Assembly: GCF_032854445.1 (NCBI RefSeq)
Contig: NC_088302.1
Location: forward strand, 12,521,338-12,585,337
Length of the DNA: 64,000 nucleotides
From: Liolophura sinensis
Taxonomy: Eukaryota > Mollusca > Polyplacophora > Chitonida > Chitonidae
Direction: 5' to 3'
Part shown: one piece after another, positions 11,008-24,540 of the stretch
How the letters are laid out: every line of letters begins with the position of its first letter
How positions within the stretch are numbered: the stretch's first letter is position 1
The notes under the pieces: model-generated
What the model saw: only the letters and a program-made list of their open reading frames with translations
Databases searched by the model: none
Told to the model about the DNA's origin: nothing
Program-made: the position numbers and the translations under genes

Positions 11008-14000
11008 GTCAGACTTTGTCTTTTAAGCAATTTATGACTTATATCTGAAGCTTGATATATCCAGAGAGGATCCATCGATATATAGACCTATGCTGAATAC
11101 GGTATGTCTACCCTGCTTTTGATCCATAACTGGTTGTTCCATGGTTACATCTGTTGTAAAATGGATATAAAGGTATACTTTGTTGTCGATCCATTTCAGT
11201 GGTGAATTGATGCTCTGCTTGTTGGGAATATGAAGATCGTCTACGTGTTAATTTCACTTTACTCACCCCGCAAACATGTCAGTCAACACATAAATGTAAT
11301 GTTAGTATGATCTGAAATTCACAGAACACTGAAATATGTGAAATATGTAAAATAAAATCATCTACATCATCCTTGGTTTTTTTCTGCCTTTCACAAGCAA
11401 GCTGTTTCACAAGAAACCCAGTTTTCACTATCAATTAATGCTTTAACGAAGGCCTAGCCTACTGACAATTTAGAGGCCGTTTTTCACCCGTTGTATGAGC
11501 GACCATTTGCCACCACGATATGACGACTGTGGTCGATGCTCTCGTTTCACCCTCCGTGCTGTTGTCTTTTGATATTAAATAACAAATCTTTGAGTGACAC
11601 GACTGGAAATTTTCAAGCGAGCAGTGAACATTGACCATGGCGAACCGGCGGAAATAAATAATGAAACGACTGTTGTGAATATATGAGCACCGGTGTGTTT
11701 GCCATTTTTACGGTGTACATTCAATAGATGGGAAGACAAAAATGTCGGCTTCACGGAAACGGGAAATGTCGGATTTATGTGGCAAACTTCATTGATCCTG
11801 AGGTGAAACAAGGTCAGATCACCAAATCCATGGGATTTATCAACATGTGAATATTTACCCATGCTACATTGTGTTGAGATTGCTTAGGTGAAAAGCTTAA
11901 GGATTTTGACTACGAAGCTCAGTCATATTTTCACTCAGCTTTAATAAATATCGGTGAAGTTAAGGAGTGAAACATGTGTAAGTTAATTTGGTAGCCGCGA
12001 TCAAAGTTTGGACAGTTTTGGTCGCGACAGTTACATAATTTTCCTCAGACTATAGGAAGTGTGCTTGTCGTTTCTTTGTGTGTTAAGACTAAGAGCATTA
12101 AATGTGTTTTTAATAATGTTGTTGTAGTTACGTCACACCAAATTCTTATATTAGTTTAGGGCTTTCTTCGGTAAACGGTGCTTTGAAAGCAAACAATGTA
12201 AGTAGTCCCTGTTTTCAGAAGATGCATATACGAACCATCCTATACAAAAAATATAGTATGCCTCTGTATCACGTGGGTAACGACCATAGGTATGTCATAA
12301 ATGAGTGTATGTGTTATTAAAAGACTCGAAAAATTATAAGCTGATATCAGTCAGCAAATATTCGTACATAATTGGATCCATCGCACTGCACTAATATATC
12401 GGCTGACACGATGTAAGACATAATTGAGTATCGCTCATTTCGATGAACAGGACAAGCAAGAACTAAACCCTAAATTGTTAGAAAAGGCCACCCAAAGACC
12501 ATTGTGGTGAATATCTCGCCGAACGCCGTGAAAGTACGACCCGTGTGAAAGAAACATCATTCACCTTCTCGTTCTCACAGAAAGGTTCTTTCAAACCACC
12601 TTGTGTTTTATGAAAGTCACAGCTAGAGGTTCACTTGTGTTCATCTATCATACAGGAAGGCAGAGGGCCAGGTGAATGTTTACCCCAAAGATCTGTCTGG
12701 GACAAAAATGTCGAACTCCCTTAAAGACAAACTAAAAACACACAATAAAGATCCAATAATATCATGTGAGCTGATCAAACTGAAAAGCTTTCCTATGTCA
12801 TTGCAATTAGAATATGCTGGATGGAGTAATCCATTTTTTAATGATCACTAATCCCAATTTCGGCCGCATATCGTAAAAGGTTTGCTGCATGGGTTGCCAG
12901 TAATCCGATTCTAAACGTTTCTGCTTACAAAGTTAGACAAAGATCAGGAAAGGCCAGTGTATTTTGCATTTTAGTGATATTTCGGCTTTGTATCGATCAT
13001 TTTCAGCAATTCGTTTGGCCCAAACTTAGTTGGGGTTATTGGAGAGCTGTCGGCCAGGTTATGATTTATACCATATTTCCACAAACAAGGCATCAAAACA
13101 TCGAATGACAATTACTAACTGTAATCCTGGGGACTACTGGGCGGTGCATGAGAGATTGTCTTCAATATATGTTTGACCTGGATTTATACAGCATACACTT
13201 TTCCGTCTGAGCCAACAAAGCCTCTTTCCTATGTATTGCCAGAAATAAGTGCCCATCGCAGTTACAGATCAATTTATAGCTGATGATATAAGCGTCATGT
13301 CCGACATTCGTATATCATTCGTAGTCCGTAAAGGGCGTTCCAAGTCAATGAGCGCATGATCCATTTCCAAAACAATGTTTAACACTATCTCTCAAACACA
13401 AAGGTATGTAAGAAATTATACAAAGAGGAAATAAAGCCGGTAACACATAAGAGAGAAACAATCATCAGTTTTCAATGATACCGAGCAGAGTGTATAATCC
13501 AGGCATGAATTCCATATTAAAGTTCAAATTCGTAGTTCATGAATGAGTTCCATGTCAAATAACAATTGAACAAGGTATCTCAGTCGCGCTTTGATTGAAG
13601 CTGTTCATTAAGGCATCATGCAGCTATAATGAGCATGGCTGCCTTTACGGCCCCTAGCCTCAGGTTAAACGGTATTAGATACAGTTCGAAAATGATGAGC
13701 GTTACAGACCTTAACGGACAGATTGTGATTTAAAAAGTAACGGACGATTACGTCTTTCCCGTTAATATGTAGGAATCTCATACTACAACAGGCGCCATCT
13801 ATGACGTTACACATGACATGCTGGTGTGTATAAAAGCCGTCTACAAGATAGACGGTTACACTCGGCAACCAGCGCCATCTGTGTTGTTAAATACCAAGCC
13901 GAACCAAGCATAAGGAATATACAATATTTATATATTCCTTATATTTAAATATAAATATGACATATTTACAATAAACAATACTAACTTTTATATTTGTGCA

Positions 14001-15025
14001 AAAGCGTCTATATCTTGACTTGTAACATCCGATAAATCCTATATGTTATGTGACGACTTGAATCGACGTCACCAGTTATGACTACAAAGACTGGTGTGTA
14101 AAGGTTATTACATCCAGTTTATTAATTTTTACAATGAATATAATTGTCTTGTAAGTAACTATCTTCAGTGCGCACAGAATTTATGGCGTTCTGCTTCATG
14201 ATTGTGTCTAATTACGCTTAACCCGGGGGAAGGGGCTTTCTATTCATCGAGCTGAATTCGATCGCCCCGTTGGATATATAAACAGTTGCAATTAAAGCAC
14301 AGCTGAAATACGTATTTGAATTATACAACATATACCAGCATGGTACATGGTCTGAATACTTTTTTCATTCATTCGCCTAGAATATCCCTAGCGTCTTTCT
14401 ATCATTATTGAAAGCTGTTGATTGCTTATCTTTGTATGATTCCGCCCTAATTTCGCACTCTATATAGGCTCTTCGGTGGTATACGTGAAATGTCGTTTTG
14501 AGAATTACCCTTGCGATTATTGAACTGGGACTCCTAATTTGGTTGACGGCTGATACACAAATGTCTCTTTCGACGCATTGGTTTTGTGTTTATATGAAGG
14601 GAGATGGAAAGTTGTATGCAGGGAGTTGTCACCTGATGCTGGTGCAAAGTGTCGCCTGAGGATGTTCGCCTTTGTGATGCACAAGCATTCAGAGGTTTTT
14701 CCAGAACCCTGAAGTCGCCAGGCGGTGAAATAAAATGATGTAAAGATTTATTCCCGTCTGATGTGAATGTAATGTGTAAGGAATTTGGGAATGTAATCAA
14801 AGCGTAAGTATGAGCGACAAAACGTGGCCTGAGCCGTACCTGATCTTACCCAATATCTTCACAGGTCATGGGCTGGCCTGATAGTAACGGGTAATGTGGA
14901 GATAGCGCGTGAAGGTTGGGACCGGAAGAAGGCCGGAAATAGGCCGGAAGTGGGTATTCAGTTGCTTAATACTGCTAATCACCTTGAATATAACTTATCC
15001 CATCGAGTGAGGCGCGAATGTACGT
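11008..15025 (+). repeat. segmental duplication copy B (array unit 2)
   Basis: Direct repeat of 4790-9480, offset by about 5.5-6.2 kb because of indels. Copy B lacks the SINE found at 6212 in copy A and has its own insertion of about 610 bases at 13283-13895. It also carries a deletion near 14685-14690 that removes the equivalent of 8490-9130. Similarity is high enough that 20-mers match throughout (for example around 12885 and 6965). I see no intact gene. Confidence 0.9.
13283..13895. mobile_element. insertion specific to copy B, nature unknown
   Basis: Copy A reads TTATAGCTTTTGAGGCCGAG across this point. Copy B has about 610 bases between TTATAGCTGATG and AAGCCGAACCAAGC. The insert contains a small hairpin (CCGTCTA...TAGACGG, about 13835-13855) and GCGCCATCT twice. 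I could not find clear terminal repeats or a target duplication, so it may be a non-autonomous element or sequence lost from copy A. Confidence 0.4.
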
Positions 15026-15029
15026 GGTC

Positions 15030-15832
15030 ATGTATGCAGCAATTTGTTTGACCTAAACTCAGGCGAGATTACTGGTAAGATGTCTGCCAGGGTATGATTT
15101 ATACTACACTTTCTTAAACAAAGCATCAAAAGATCGGATGACAATTACAAATCGTAATTCATGGACTGCTCTGGCGGCGTATTGCGGTTTGTGTTCTGTA
15201 TATCTTTGACCTAGATTTTATACAGCAGACACCTTTTCCGTCTGAGCAAGGAAAGCCTCTTTCAGATGTATTGGCAGAAACAAATGACCGTCGCGGTTAC
15301 GGATCAATTTGTAGTTGATGAGGCTGAGACAAGCATAAGTATTAATTTTGTGAGATAAGGTAGTGCTTCCAACCGTTTCTTTCGGCAGTCATTATAAGAA
15401 GACATCTAAGGATCCTGTTATTGTGCAAAAATACAATACCAAATCAGATGGGCTTAAGATTTAATCCGTCAGATTTTAATGAAATTAATTTAGCTATATT
15501 ACCTGACATAATATCTCGACTTGTAATATCCGAAAAATCCTGTGTGTTATGTGAGGATTTTAATCAACGTCACAAGTTGCATGTATTATGGGCAAACCTG
15601 GTGTGTCACGGTCATTCCATAAAAAGCCTTCACTCCCAAGTCTATTAAGTTTTCACAATGAGTATAATTACCTTGGAGGTAATGTCCGCGGTCATTGTGG
15701 ATGTCCTCAGGAAGAACATCTCGACCACCGTTACCAGGAGGGGCACTCTAGATGAAACTGAACGGACTTTGGTAACTCCTTGAGCTCTAGATACGAACTG
15801 CAGTCTGCCTTGCTGGAGCTCTGATAACTTGC
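15030..15832 (+). repeat. partial array unit fused to end of copy B
   Basis: From 15032 (GCAGCAATTTGTTTGACC) the sequence repeats the middle of copies A and B (about 7090-7930 and 13010-14210), then at about 15685 enters the second half of the GTCCGCGGTCATTGTGGATG block found at 9478. The junction at about 15025 interrupts that block, so this looks like an unequal-exchange or deletion joint between two units. Confidence 0.7.
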
Positions 15833-16403
15833 TATTTTTTTTATCTGCCTATGCGGTAGAACGGTTTTTCAAGATTTTAAGACCAGTATCTCGATATTCG
15901 CATCATCGCACTTGTACAAGCAATCAAAACTTTGAAATACATTCCTTAATACTTTATCGCATTGTGTTTATGGACACAGTCGTTCTGGCAGAACAGAGAA
16001 AATCCACAACATTTTATCGAGTATCTGAAACTCGTGCTGATTTGCTCTCAGTGAAACAACGAAATCCGGGATTGCACAAAACTCCGTCCAGGTGAACAGT
16101 GTGGAGTCTGTATGACATTTAACGAAGAACAGGGATGGCGATAAACATCTCACTGTTAAACAGATGACAGATTTAGTTGAACTGATTGAAATGTGCTAAA
16201 TATTCCAACGTACTGTTTCTAAGGATATTAAATAACTCTGGCTGACCCATAAATCTTGTGATTTGCAATAATTTACAGATTTCTACTGTTACGACCCAAA
16301 CTGTCTGTATTATAAAGAGATGGCTGGTTCGAAATACACGACAGTTTAGCCGCACAAAAAAGTAACCAAAACCAGCAGATTTTATTTTACAACAATTCAT
16401 TAG

Positions 16404-16501
16404 GTTTAACAAGAACAGATAACAAGACTTTTACAAATACTAAAGTACTTAAGTTTAACAAGAAAGGATAGCAGTATCTATACAAATACTAAAGCACTTA
16501 C
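16404..16501. repeat. 49-bp tandem duplication, two diverged copies
   Basis: GTTTAACAAGAA at 16404 recurs at 16453, followed in both copies by a purine stretch and ACAAATACTAAAG(T/C)ACTTA. Small local duplication. Confidence 0.7.
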
Positions 16502-16771
16502 ATGTACAACGGTGTCAAGTCCAAACGGACGCATATACTCCACAATGCTTAACAATTGCACAGAGGCAATATTCCTAAGAGGGAAAGTCCACAGCATAAC
16601 TGAGTGTATGACGAAATATACACAAAATTCCACACACAGGGTCCGTGTGCTAATAAGCACTGTGTACACAAGAGCACAAATTAAATATACTCCCTTCTGA
16701 AGTCTCAAGAAGATGAAAGCTGAAAGATGAAGAAAGAAAAATGTAATGATGTTAATTGTTATTTATTAGAC

Positions 16772-16795
16772 GTACGAGACAGATTTGTCTCGTAC
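16772..16795. repeat. perfect 10-bp inverted repeat with 4-base loop
   Basis: GTACGAGACA, then GATT, then TGTCTCGTAC. A perfect short hairpin in non-coding DNA with no T-tract or terminal repeats nearby, and of unknown significance. Confidence 0.6.
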
Positions 16796-19493
16796 ATAAA
16801 TGTGGCCTGTGTAAAAAGGCTATATACCGGTCAATAACTTTTCTTGTCTTGATTTTCAAAAGGGCTGTACAGGATAATAACGGTACAGGTAACAACAACA
16901 ACATACGAAAACATGTTTGTTACATTTTTTTGAGACAATTGCCTAGCACATCTTTAAAAAAGGAATCGAAAAGTACTATCTAGCAGTCTATAAATGCCCT
17001 TGTTGGGTTTAGTGAAGTGTTCTCCTATTAACAAGCTGTAGGGGGTGCTTCAGCGTTGCCACTGTGCTGTATTTGTGTTCTGTGGGATGTGTTGGATCGT
17101 GGAGAGCCTCAACTGGTTTGACCAGTGGTCAGTAAGAGCACATGTTTGCAATTCTTTGACTCATTTGTGAGCGACGACATTTCTGGAATAACATTCAAGA
17201 CTGTAGGACCCTGTTCAGAGACATGTACATGTACATAGCAGACTGGTTCTGGAGTGGGCTGGGCTTCTGAGGTCCCTTAAAGCCAGTGTACGAACTTTTG
17301 TCCCAAAAGGAATGGAAAATAATGAAAATACACCATGTTAAGTCTGCTCAACTGATGCCCATTACACCAATATGTGGTTCACAGTTAGATGATATACGTC
17401 GTTGACAATGCTACAGCTGTCTCCACAAGCGGAGCCGCTCATTAGCCGGTGGTAAAATAAACCAACTGGCTGTTGAATTGGAGTCGGTAAACCATGCGAC
17501 ACACGTGTATGTTCCAGCAACATTGGCGAGTGGCAACAGCCGGGTGTTTTGTGAATACGATACTTTTTGGAACTTCGAAAAAAATGTTCCTTGGACTCTA
17601 AATTTAAATGTAACAGTGTACTATGTGTATAGTGATAAAATGACTGAATTTACTGTATTGCGTTTACATGGGTACGTGGTTATTGGTAGGTACTAAGTGT
17701 AGTGTTGCAAATCTACGATGCATCGTACGTATTGTGGAATTGTTAAATAAGTTAAATACATTGCTGCAGCATAACTTGTGTTTGACTTGCCTAACCGACC
17801 ATCATCCCTCGATCATCCGGCGGCAAATGTAAGCTAAGGCTACGAATGAGATCTTAGTGAGTTACAGTTAACGTAGGTTTACTATAATTTATTTCCATCA
17901 GAAGTAAAAAGACAGCTATATATCGTCCCTACAGAATGTGTGAGCAATGTTTTTCTGTAGTATATCAGGTTGCGGTACATCAGCACTGCTTAAGCAATGT
18001 CTCTTACCGAGACAGAATTTATTCCCCTCTAATCGCGAACAATTGCAGCATTTGCTCATTGATGACAAACCGATCGCAGTCTGCGGGATTTATCCCCATT
18101 CAGTTGGCATTTTTCATCGTACGTAACTGCGCCGCGAAACGGTTATGTGTCTGAGACGTTAGATAAATTTTCATCGGCCTCTCAATTAACACATCTTTCT
18201 CCAAGATTACCACGTCTTCACAGCCGTATAGTCCATCTCTTCTGGTAAACAATGTTCCTTTTTCGATGACCACAGATCCGAATTTCAGCTGATCTTCGTA
18301 AAAGCTTTGCTGCATGGGTTACCAGTAATCAGATTTTAAAGGATTCCGGAAAAGGTCAATGTCTTTTGCGTTTGACGGATATTTTTGCTTTGTGTCAATC
18401 ATTTATAGTAACATGGGTGGCCTGAGTTTGGCCATGGTTTATTGGTAAACTGTCCGCCTGGTTATAATTTATACTACACTTCCTTAAACAAGGCTTCAAA
18501 AAATCGGAAGACAATTACTAATAATAATTCGGGGACTGCCGGGCGGCGTATGGGGATTGTCTTCAATATATGTGTGACCCAGATTTTAAACAGCAGACGC
18601 CTTTGCTGTATGAACAAACAAAAGCCGTCGCGGTCCAGGATCAATGTATTGTCCATACGATTGATCCAAGTAAACGGAACAATTTTGAACCATCAAGTGC
18701 CACTTCCAGCCGGATCGATCTGTTACTAATGAAAGAAAATATCTAAAGGACCAAATTGGATAGGTTTACGAATTATTAAGAGTTATCCTCACGTGCTCTC
18801 AAAATGATTTGAAATAAGACGGATTAAATTATTCAGGTGTAAGTGTAATTAAAGAAATTCATCACATTTTAGCGAAAGGTTTAGCTATGTGTTGCTATTT
18901 AAACAATTTGCCGACACTAATTGGTTAGAAATTGGTTGAAACATTTTATCATTGATATATGGACATTACAAACTTACTTCTATTGTTGGCTGTAGTGAGG
19001 TCTATGATGGGCGAAAAATGCACAGTAGGTAAGAAAGTACGGCACCTGAGAAATTGTGGGAGTTGTATTCAGTGTAACGCTTGCTGGATAATTCATTGGC
19101 AGCGATCTCAGATATTGCGTACATGCAGTGGGGTGTTTCGTCATATTTTATAACAGTTATCAACTGCAAAATGTTCTCTAGCTCGCCTTGTAGCATGTAT
19201 TAAATCATGTGTATAATGTGACGATTTCAATCAACGTCACAAGTTATTACTGCATAAACTGCTGTGTTAAAGTTTTTCCATCAAACGCCTCCGCTTCAGG
19301 TTTATTAAGTTTTCACCATGGGTATGATTTTGTTGTAGGTTAATGTGGACACCGTCCATGAGAGCAATATGGGGAAGCGTCCAGAATCTCTGGCACTCTG
19401 CTTCATGATTGTGTGTAACTTAGCTCAACCTTTGGCTAGGGTCGATCTATTCTTCGTATTGAATTAGATCTCCACGTTAAATAAATGAACGGC

Positions 19494-19640
19494 CTGACAG
19501 CAACCTGCGGATGGTCGGGGGTTTTCCTCGGGCTCTGCCCGGTTTCCTCCCACCCTAATGCTGGCCGCCGTCGTATAAGTAAAATATTCTAAAATACGGC
19601 GTAAAACAGCAATGAAATAAATAAATAATAAATATATGAA
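19494..19640 (+). mobile_element. SINE-A, 5'-truncated
   Basis: It starts at CTGACAGCAACCTGCGGATGG and runs through the CCGCCGTCGTATAAG core to an AAATAAATAAATAATAAAT tail. The tRNA-like half is absent. It interrupts a duplicated unit between TCTCCACGTTAAATAAATGAA and the continuation AACAGCTGCAATCAAAGC seen in the sister copies near 7997 and 14278. Confidence 0.8.
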
Positions 19641-20048
19641 CAGCTGCAATCAAAGCAGAACTGAGATTCGTATTTGACAACATATACTAAAATATTACGC
19701 GACTTGAATACGTTTCTGATTCATTCGCCTAGAACATTCCTTGCGTCATTGAAAACCGTTGAATTCTTCTCTTTGTAAGATTCTGTCATAATTTCACTCT
19801 TTATATACCTTCTTTGTTCTTTGATGGTTTGTGTTAAACGTCGGTTTGAGATTATTCAGGTGGAAGATGTCCACGTCATCAGACTAACAGCAGAATTTAC
19901 TATCTATGCTAAATACTCAAATAAATATAATAACCTAAATGATATCACTGTTATTTGAACAACTTAGCCTTAAAAGCAAATTGATGATAGCTAATACAAA
20001 ACGCTGTCTCAGAATACAAAACTATAATCCTAACGTTTATCCTTTTAG

Positions 20049-20273
20049 GTGTTGTTGCGTTATAAAACATTTTTCTCCGGTGGTAAATCAGAATCAATTT
20101 GTCTTCCTCACTGTGTTATCATTGACTATGTTGATCATATACGGGAAATTGCCGCCCGATGCTGGCACAAAGTGTCGCCTGAGGATGTTCGTCTTTGTGA
20201 TGCAAACGACCTTGTAATCAGCGACTGTTCGCTGGCAGACAGAATAACGGCTTCTGGAAACAGTGCGGAGTAA
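20049..20273 (+). pseudogene. exon-like module 'SPEDV', best-preserved copy
   Basis: It follows a good acceptor (TTATCCTTTTAG, ending 20048) and stays open for 74 codons to a stop. The stretch DYVDHIREIAARC then KVSPEDVRLCDAND and CSLADRITASGN is preserved in the same frame in diverged form at about 8440-8564 and about 36355-36452, and partly at 14640-14690. Copies near 26640 and 30600 have frameshifts or stops. I do not recognise the protein family. It could be a decayed exon of the gene that seeded the array, or a chance open frame in a repeat. Confidence 0.35.
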
Positions 20274-22599
20274 AATCCGAATTTTATGGCAAATGGGCTT
20301 CATTTTTATACAGACAAACAGTCCTATGAATTTCTAAATTGATGCACCCCGGAGTAAATGTAACCCAAGGCCTAAACCTGTTTTGTATTGTGGATGATTT
20401 TCGTATAGCTCTCATTACTGGATAATCCGAGAAAACCTGCTAAAGTCGGCATACTGGTTATATTATGAGCTGTGGAATTGATAACAGCTTTTACTAGCCT
20501 GTTGGCCCTACAGCAGAAAGAAACGTCTCCACTGTGTATATTTGATCCCATCTTGAACTTTATTTTGTTCGGCAGATGTATATATGATGCTTTAAACATG
20601 TATTAAAGGCAAAGAAATAATGAAGTATTTGTCAAATGAAAGACCACTAATTGATGTCTAATAATTGATGTGAGAAAGGTGAGAAAAGGCCACAGTAGAA
20701 TCCAAAGTTTTAAATGCATTTTTCTACGTAGAAAAATATTCTTAAAAATAAATCAAACTATTTTCCTGGACAATATTTAATGGTTTTTCATCTGACATTT
20801 ACGCCATACTAGTGTGTTCTTTGCCTTAAAGCTGGAATTTTAAGCAAGAAGCTTTAATTTCATGCTAGTTTACGTGATGCAAAGGACAATTTAGAATTGC
20901 TTTGCAAACTGAATCGCTCAGATGTTTTCTCACAGCCCAGAATTGTGAGATCGGGCCGCGAAGGAAAATAGGGTACAAATTTAAAACCTCATTAGCATCT
21001 TCTCTTCAGATGTTGTTGAGACAGCTCCGCGAAGGCTGTTGTGTTTAAAATGTATCATTTTCTGGTCCCGTGAAGTTCACAGATGTAGGCTATGAACAGA
21101 CCATCCTTGCTTAACAGGTATCTACAGCGGTTAGACAAAATACCGAAAAAAGTCATTACAAAATAATTTCATAACAGACCACTTCATACTGAAAAGTGAA
21201 CTAACTGGAAAGAATATTAAAAGCAATCTGCAAAGAATTAGCAAAGCGTAAATGGGGTCAACAAAACAAGGGCTATGCCATGGGCGATCTTACACAATAT
21301 ATTCAGATGTTTTGAACAGCTCTGACTCTAACGTGTAATGTGGAGATTGAGCCACAGGGCTCTGACCGGATAATACGTCATCGGAAGTGGAGGTTTTGTT
21401 CATTAAAACTGCTAATCACAAGGCTACACTCTTACCCCATTAAAGGAAGCGCTTGTCCGGTGTCATGTGAACGTCCTTTAAAGGTAGATCTTGACGACTG
21501 GCGATATCCTAAAACACCATCCCAGGACGCATATTCTGGAGGAAATTGAACGGCCTTTGGTAACTGGTTTTTACTGTACATACCTTCTGCAGTCTCTCTT
21601 GCTGGAAGTCTAGAACAGATAACACGCTAAGATTTTCTCAGGGACTTCCTTCACTGTCGCTTGGCGATCAAGCTTGATGTACATGTATCCTGACAGAATA
21701 GAGTAAACCAACCGCACATTACCAAGTCCCTGACGGTACTGTTGCGGGGAGCAACAGCTGAATAATAAAATCTGGATTTGCGCAAAATCCTTCGTTCCTG
21801 AAGGGTTCTTCTTTCATTGAGTTATGTACAGGGCATTGACGCACCTGTTGGAAAGTCATGGCAATGTACAATTTAATAACAGGAAAGATTAGGCTGGTCT
21901 TTCAGAAAGTGTGTAAATATGCCCATCTCTAGTTATTAAGGGTAAAACAACTTTGATCTACAAGTCATTGAATTCAAGGATTTTCCAAAAATGACATCCA
22001 CCCCCACCCCCCACATTAGTTAGATCTCCTCTTGTCTAGATGGTTAACTGAAGGGTTTGTAAGACAGATTAAAAAATAAGTAACGGTGAAGTTTTACATA
22101 TATGGCTACGGGCTGTATGTTCGTGTTGAATCAGGTCGCCACTTTGGATATATCAGTAGTTGCAATCAAAGCGCAACTGAGGTACATATTTTACCATCAA
22201 AACTTATATTCTGGCATCGTACACCGTTTGAATTCTGATTGCACACAGTCGCCTAGAACATACATTGCTTCTTTCCGACATCATTGTTCATCTCATTGAA
22301 AACTGTTGACTGCTTCTCTTTGTGTGATTCCGTCCTGTTTTCGTACTTAATGTACTTTCTTAATTCTTTGGTAGCTTGTTTTAAACGTTTTGTGAAGTGT
22401 CCTTGCGATTATTTACCCGGAACGTCGTTACTGGTTCACGGCTGGTATACGAATGTCTGTTTTGACATAGATTTAAATGTTGACGGCCGTGCCTATATCC
22501 AGGAGCATATCCATAGATGTACATGGATATACTGCCAACGTCAACAATGTTTTACCAGTGCCTTTTAAACTGCCCATGCTAGTGTCAAGAAATTTCCGG

Positions 22600-22850
22600 T
22601 ATAGTGTATTTATTGACCCATTCATGCACCATTGTAATATTTTATTTCCACCAAAAATAAAAAGACAGCTACATGTATTTGTAGTCCCATGGAATGTGAG
22701 AGGATTGTTTGTAGTGGTCCGGTACTGTTCAAGGGATGAATCCTGCGAAGATTGTGTTTTATGCCTTTCTAATGGCAAAGAATTGCTGTGTGTCGACCAT
22801 TTGTTCACTGACGAACAATCCTGTAATCTAGAATTGTTCACCGGCAGTTA
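22600..22850 (+). pseudogene. exon-like module 'LLCLDHLF', copy in unit 4
   Basis: The open frame FIDPFMHHCNIL ... CLSNGKELLCVDHLFTDEQ corresponds to the modules at 24345, 28725 and 37620. It contains the shared core L-S-N-x-x-x-L-L-C-x-D-H-L-F-(T/A)-(D/E). The remainder differs from the other copies. Family not recognised. Confidence 0.3.
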
Positions 22851-24344
22851 GAATAACGGCTTTTGGCAACAGTGCAGGGTGTAGCCCGAATCTGACGACA
22901 AATGTTTTTATTCAGTCTTAGAATTGTCAAAGGTTATATTCTCGACAACAAAATATAACCCAAGGCTCATAGCAGTATTGTAGTGTTAAAATGTTGCCAG
23001 ACTATTTGATTATTGGTCAGCCTGAGAGAAACTGCTGAGATTGCCATACTGGGTACATTATGGTTTATGGAAATGATATCCGAATCTGTAGGCCCTGCAG
23101 TATAAAAATATTTCCAGTCTGTAATTTCCATCACGTCTTTTTTCGAAAAGTCCAAAATTATGTGAGTCAAGAGATGTAGATATGATACTTAAAACTGTAT
23201 GGAAGTGAAAATTTAAACCTCCAGTTTCGGACGTGTTTTTGTAAGGATCTAGATTAAAGAAAGTTTGAGTAGATGGTTTAGATGAGTTTTCAAAAATCCA
23301 GGAGTGAAAGAAGTTGATGTACAAATTTATTTCCTAGCTAACATATTTACCCCGACTTATGTAAATATCATATTTAGATGTTTAGTTTTCTTTACCCGTA
23401 AATATTTCAAATGTATAAATAGAATATCTGTTCCTCCATGAATCCACAGCTGTTATACAAATATCGAAAAATGTCATTTTTTGCAATCATTATTTTCTTT
23501 TGTATACAGAGACTTGCACTATGATATGAGAAAGCACAGGAATTTGTGTAAATTCTACTGTAGTACAATCAACCAAAAGTCGATATGGGTGTTTGATATA
23601 ATCAAAGATTTACAGTATAGAGAGTAAAATAAGAGCAAATTGGAGTGAACTTGTTTCCATGAAACTTAACATACATCTTCCCTATAATCTAAGATTGTGT
23701 ATTCGTAAGTTTAATTGCAATCGGGTAATTATTTTCATGATTACTTTCACAATTACTCACGTTCGGGTGCTTAGTACAATAATTCATTTTCATGTACATT
23801 ATATTCACTACTGAGTGCTACATTTCTTCAAGTAAAGTGAATGCACCAGTAGTGCAATCATTGCAAGCGACGAATGGCTTCTTTTAAGGTTTTGTTAGTT
23901 TTCTTTCTTTAACTCTTGGAAAAGTTGAGGAATGGTAGTAGGGTATGTCAGATGTGCGGATTCTAGTTGTGAGTTTGTATCAAACAGTGATCAGGTAGTC
24001 TTCCTAGTGGAGCAAGGAGAGATTACTGCGCCTGGAAACTTAACGGATGATCCTGCTGATGTTGCACAAATAAACAAATGGATACAGGATTTGGACAAAT
24101 ATATACAAATATGCCCATGCGTTGGGGGCAACAACAGAAAAAACAGTACATAACAGTTTCTTACATATCAGCATTTCAGTATTATGGATACATAAGTTAG
24201 CCACAAACAGTCATCGTCACAAAGCTTTTTATGTATGGCTTGATGCTGATAACGTCAACATTGTTTTCGATATTTTTTTCTGAATCAACCATGAACGTAT
24301 CAAGGAATTTGTAGTATTTCTAGTTCGATGTTTGTTTATAGTAC

Positions 24345-24540
24345 ATCCGCGTGCAGCACATCAGCACGTTTTAAGTTATGTCTCTTCTAATCGTGAACAA
24401 TTGCTTTGTCTCGAATATTTGTTCACTGACGACCACTTTTTCACACCCTAACGGGTTTGGCCCCAAAGAGTGACCATTCTCCACCTTACCCAACTGCACT
24501 CTGATGCCACAGAAGACGAACGGTTATGTGTCAGATAACT
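24345..24540 (+). pseudogene. exon-like module 'LLCLDHLF', copy with in-frame stop
   Basis: In the frame open at 28725 this copy reads SNREQLLCLEYLFTDDHFFTP, stop, RVWPQRVTILHLT, ending TEDERLCVR before a stop. The single internal TAA replaces the TAT codon of the 28.7 kb copy. The rest stays in frame with conservative changes, as expected for a recently disabled coding segment. Confidence 0.4.

Larger units (their letters stand above)
15833..17885. other. non-repeated stretch, no gene recognised
   Basis: Several open frames of 60-90 codons exist on both strands but overlap one another and have no recognisable motif. A 49-bp direct duplication (16404-16501) and a 10-bp hairpin (16772-16795) are the only structured elements noticed. 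Confidence 0.5.
17886..21625 (+). repeat. array unit 3
   Basis: Blocks in order: CATCAGCAC module (about 17900-18155), CACAGCCGTA block (18220), TTTGCTGCATGGGTTACCAG (18304), GGTTATAATTTATACTACAC (18460), CTGTGTTAAAGTTTTTCC (19262), AAAACCGTTGAATTC (19752), GATGCAAACGACC module (20049-20273) and the GTCCGGTGTCATGTG/ATATTCTGGAGG block (21330-21620). A SINE-A interrupts it at 19494. Substitutions and small indels relative to units 1 and 2 are frequent. Confidence 0.75.
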
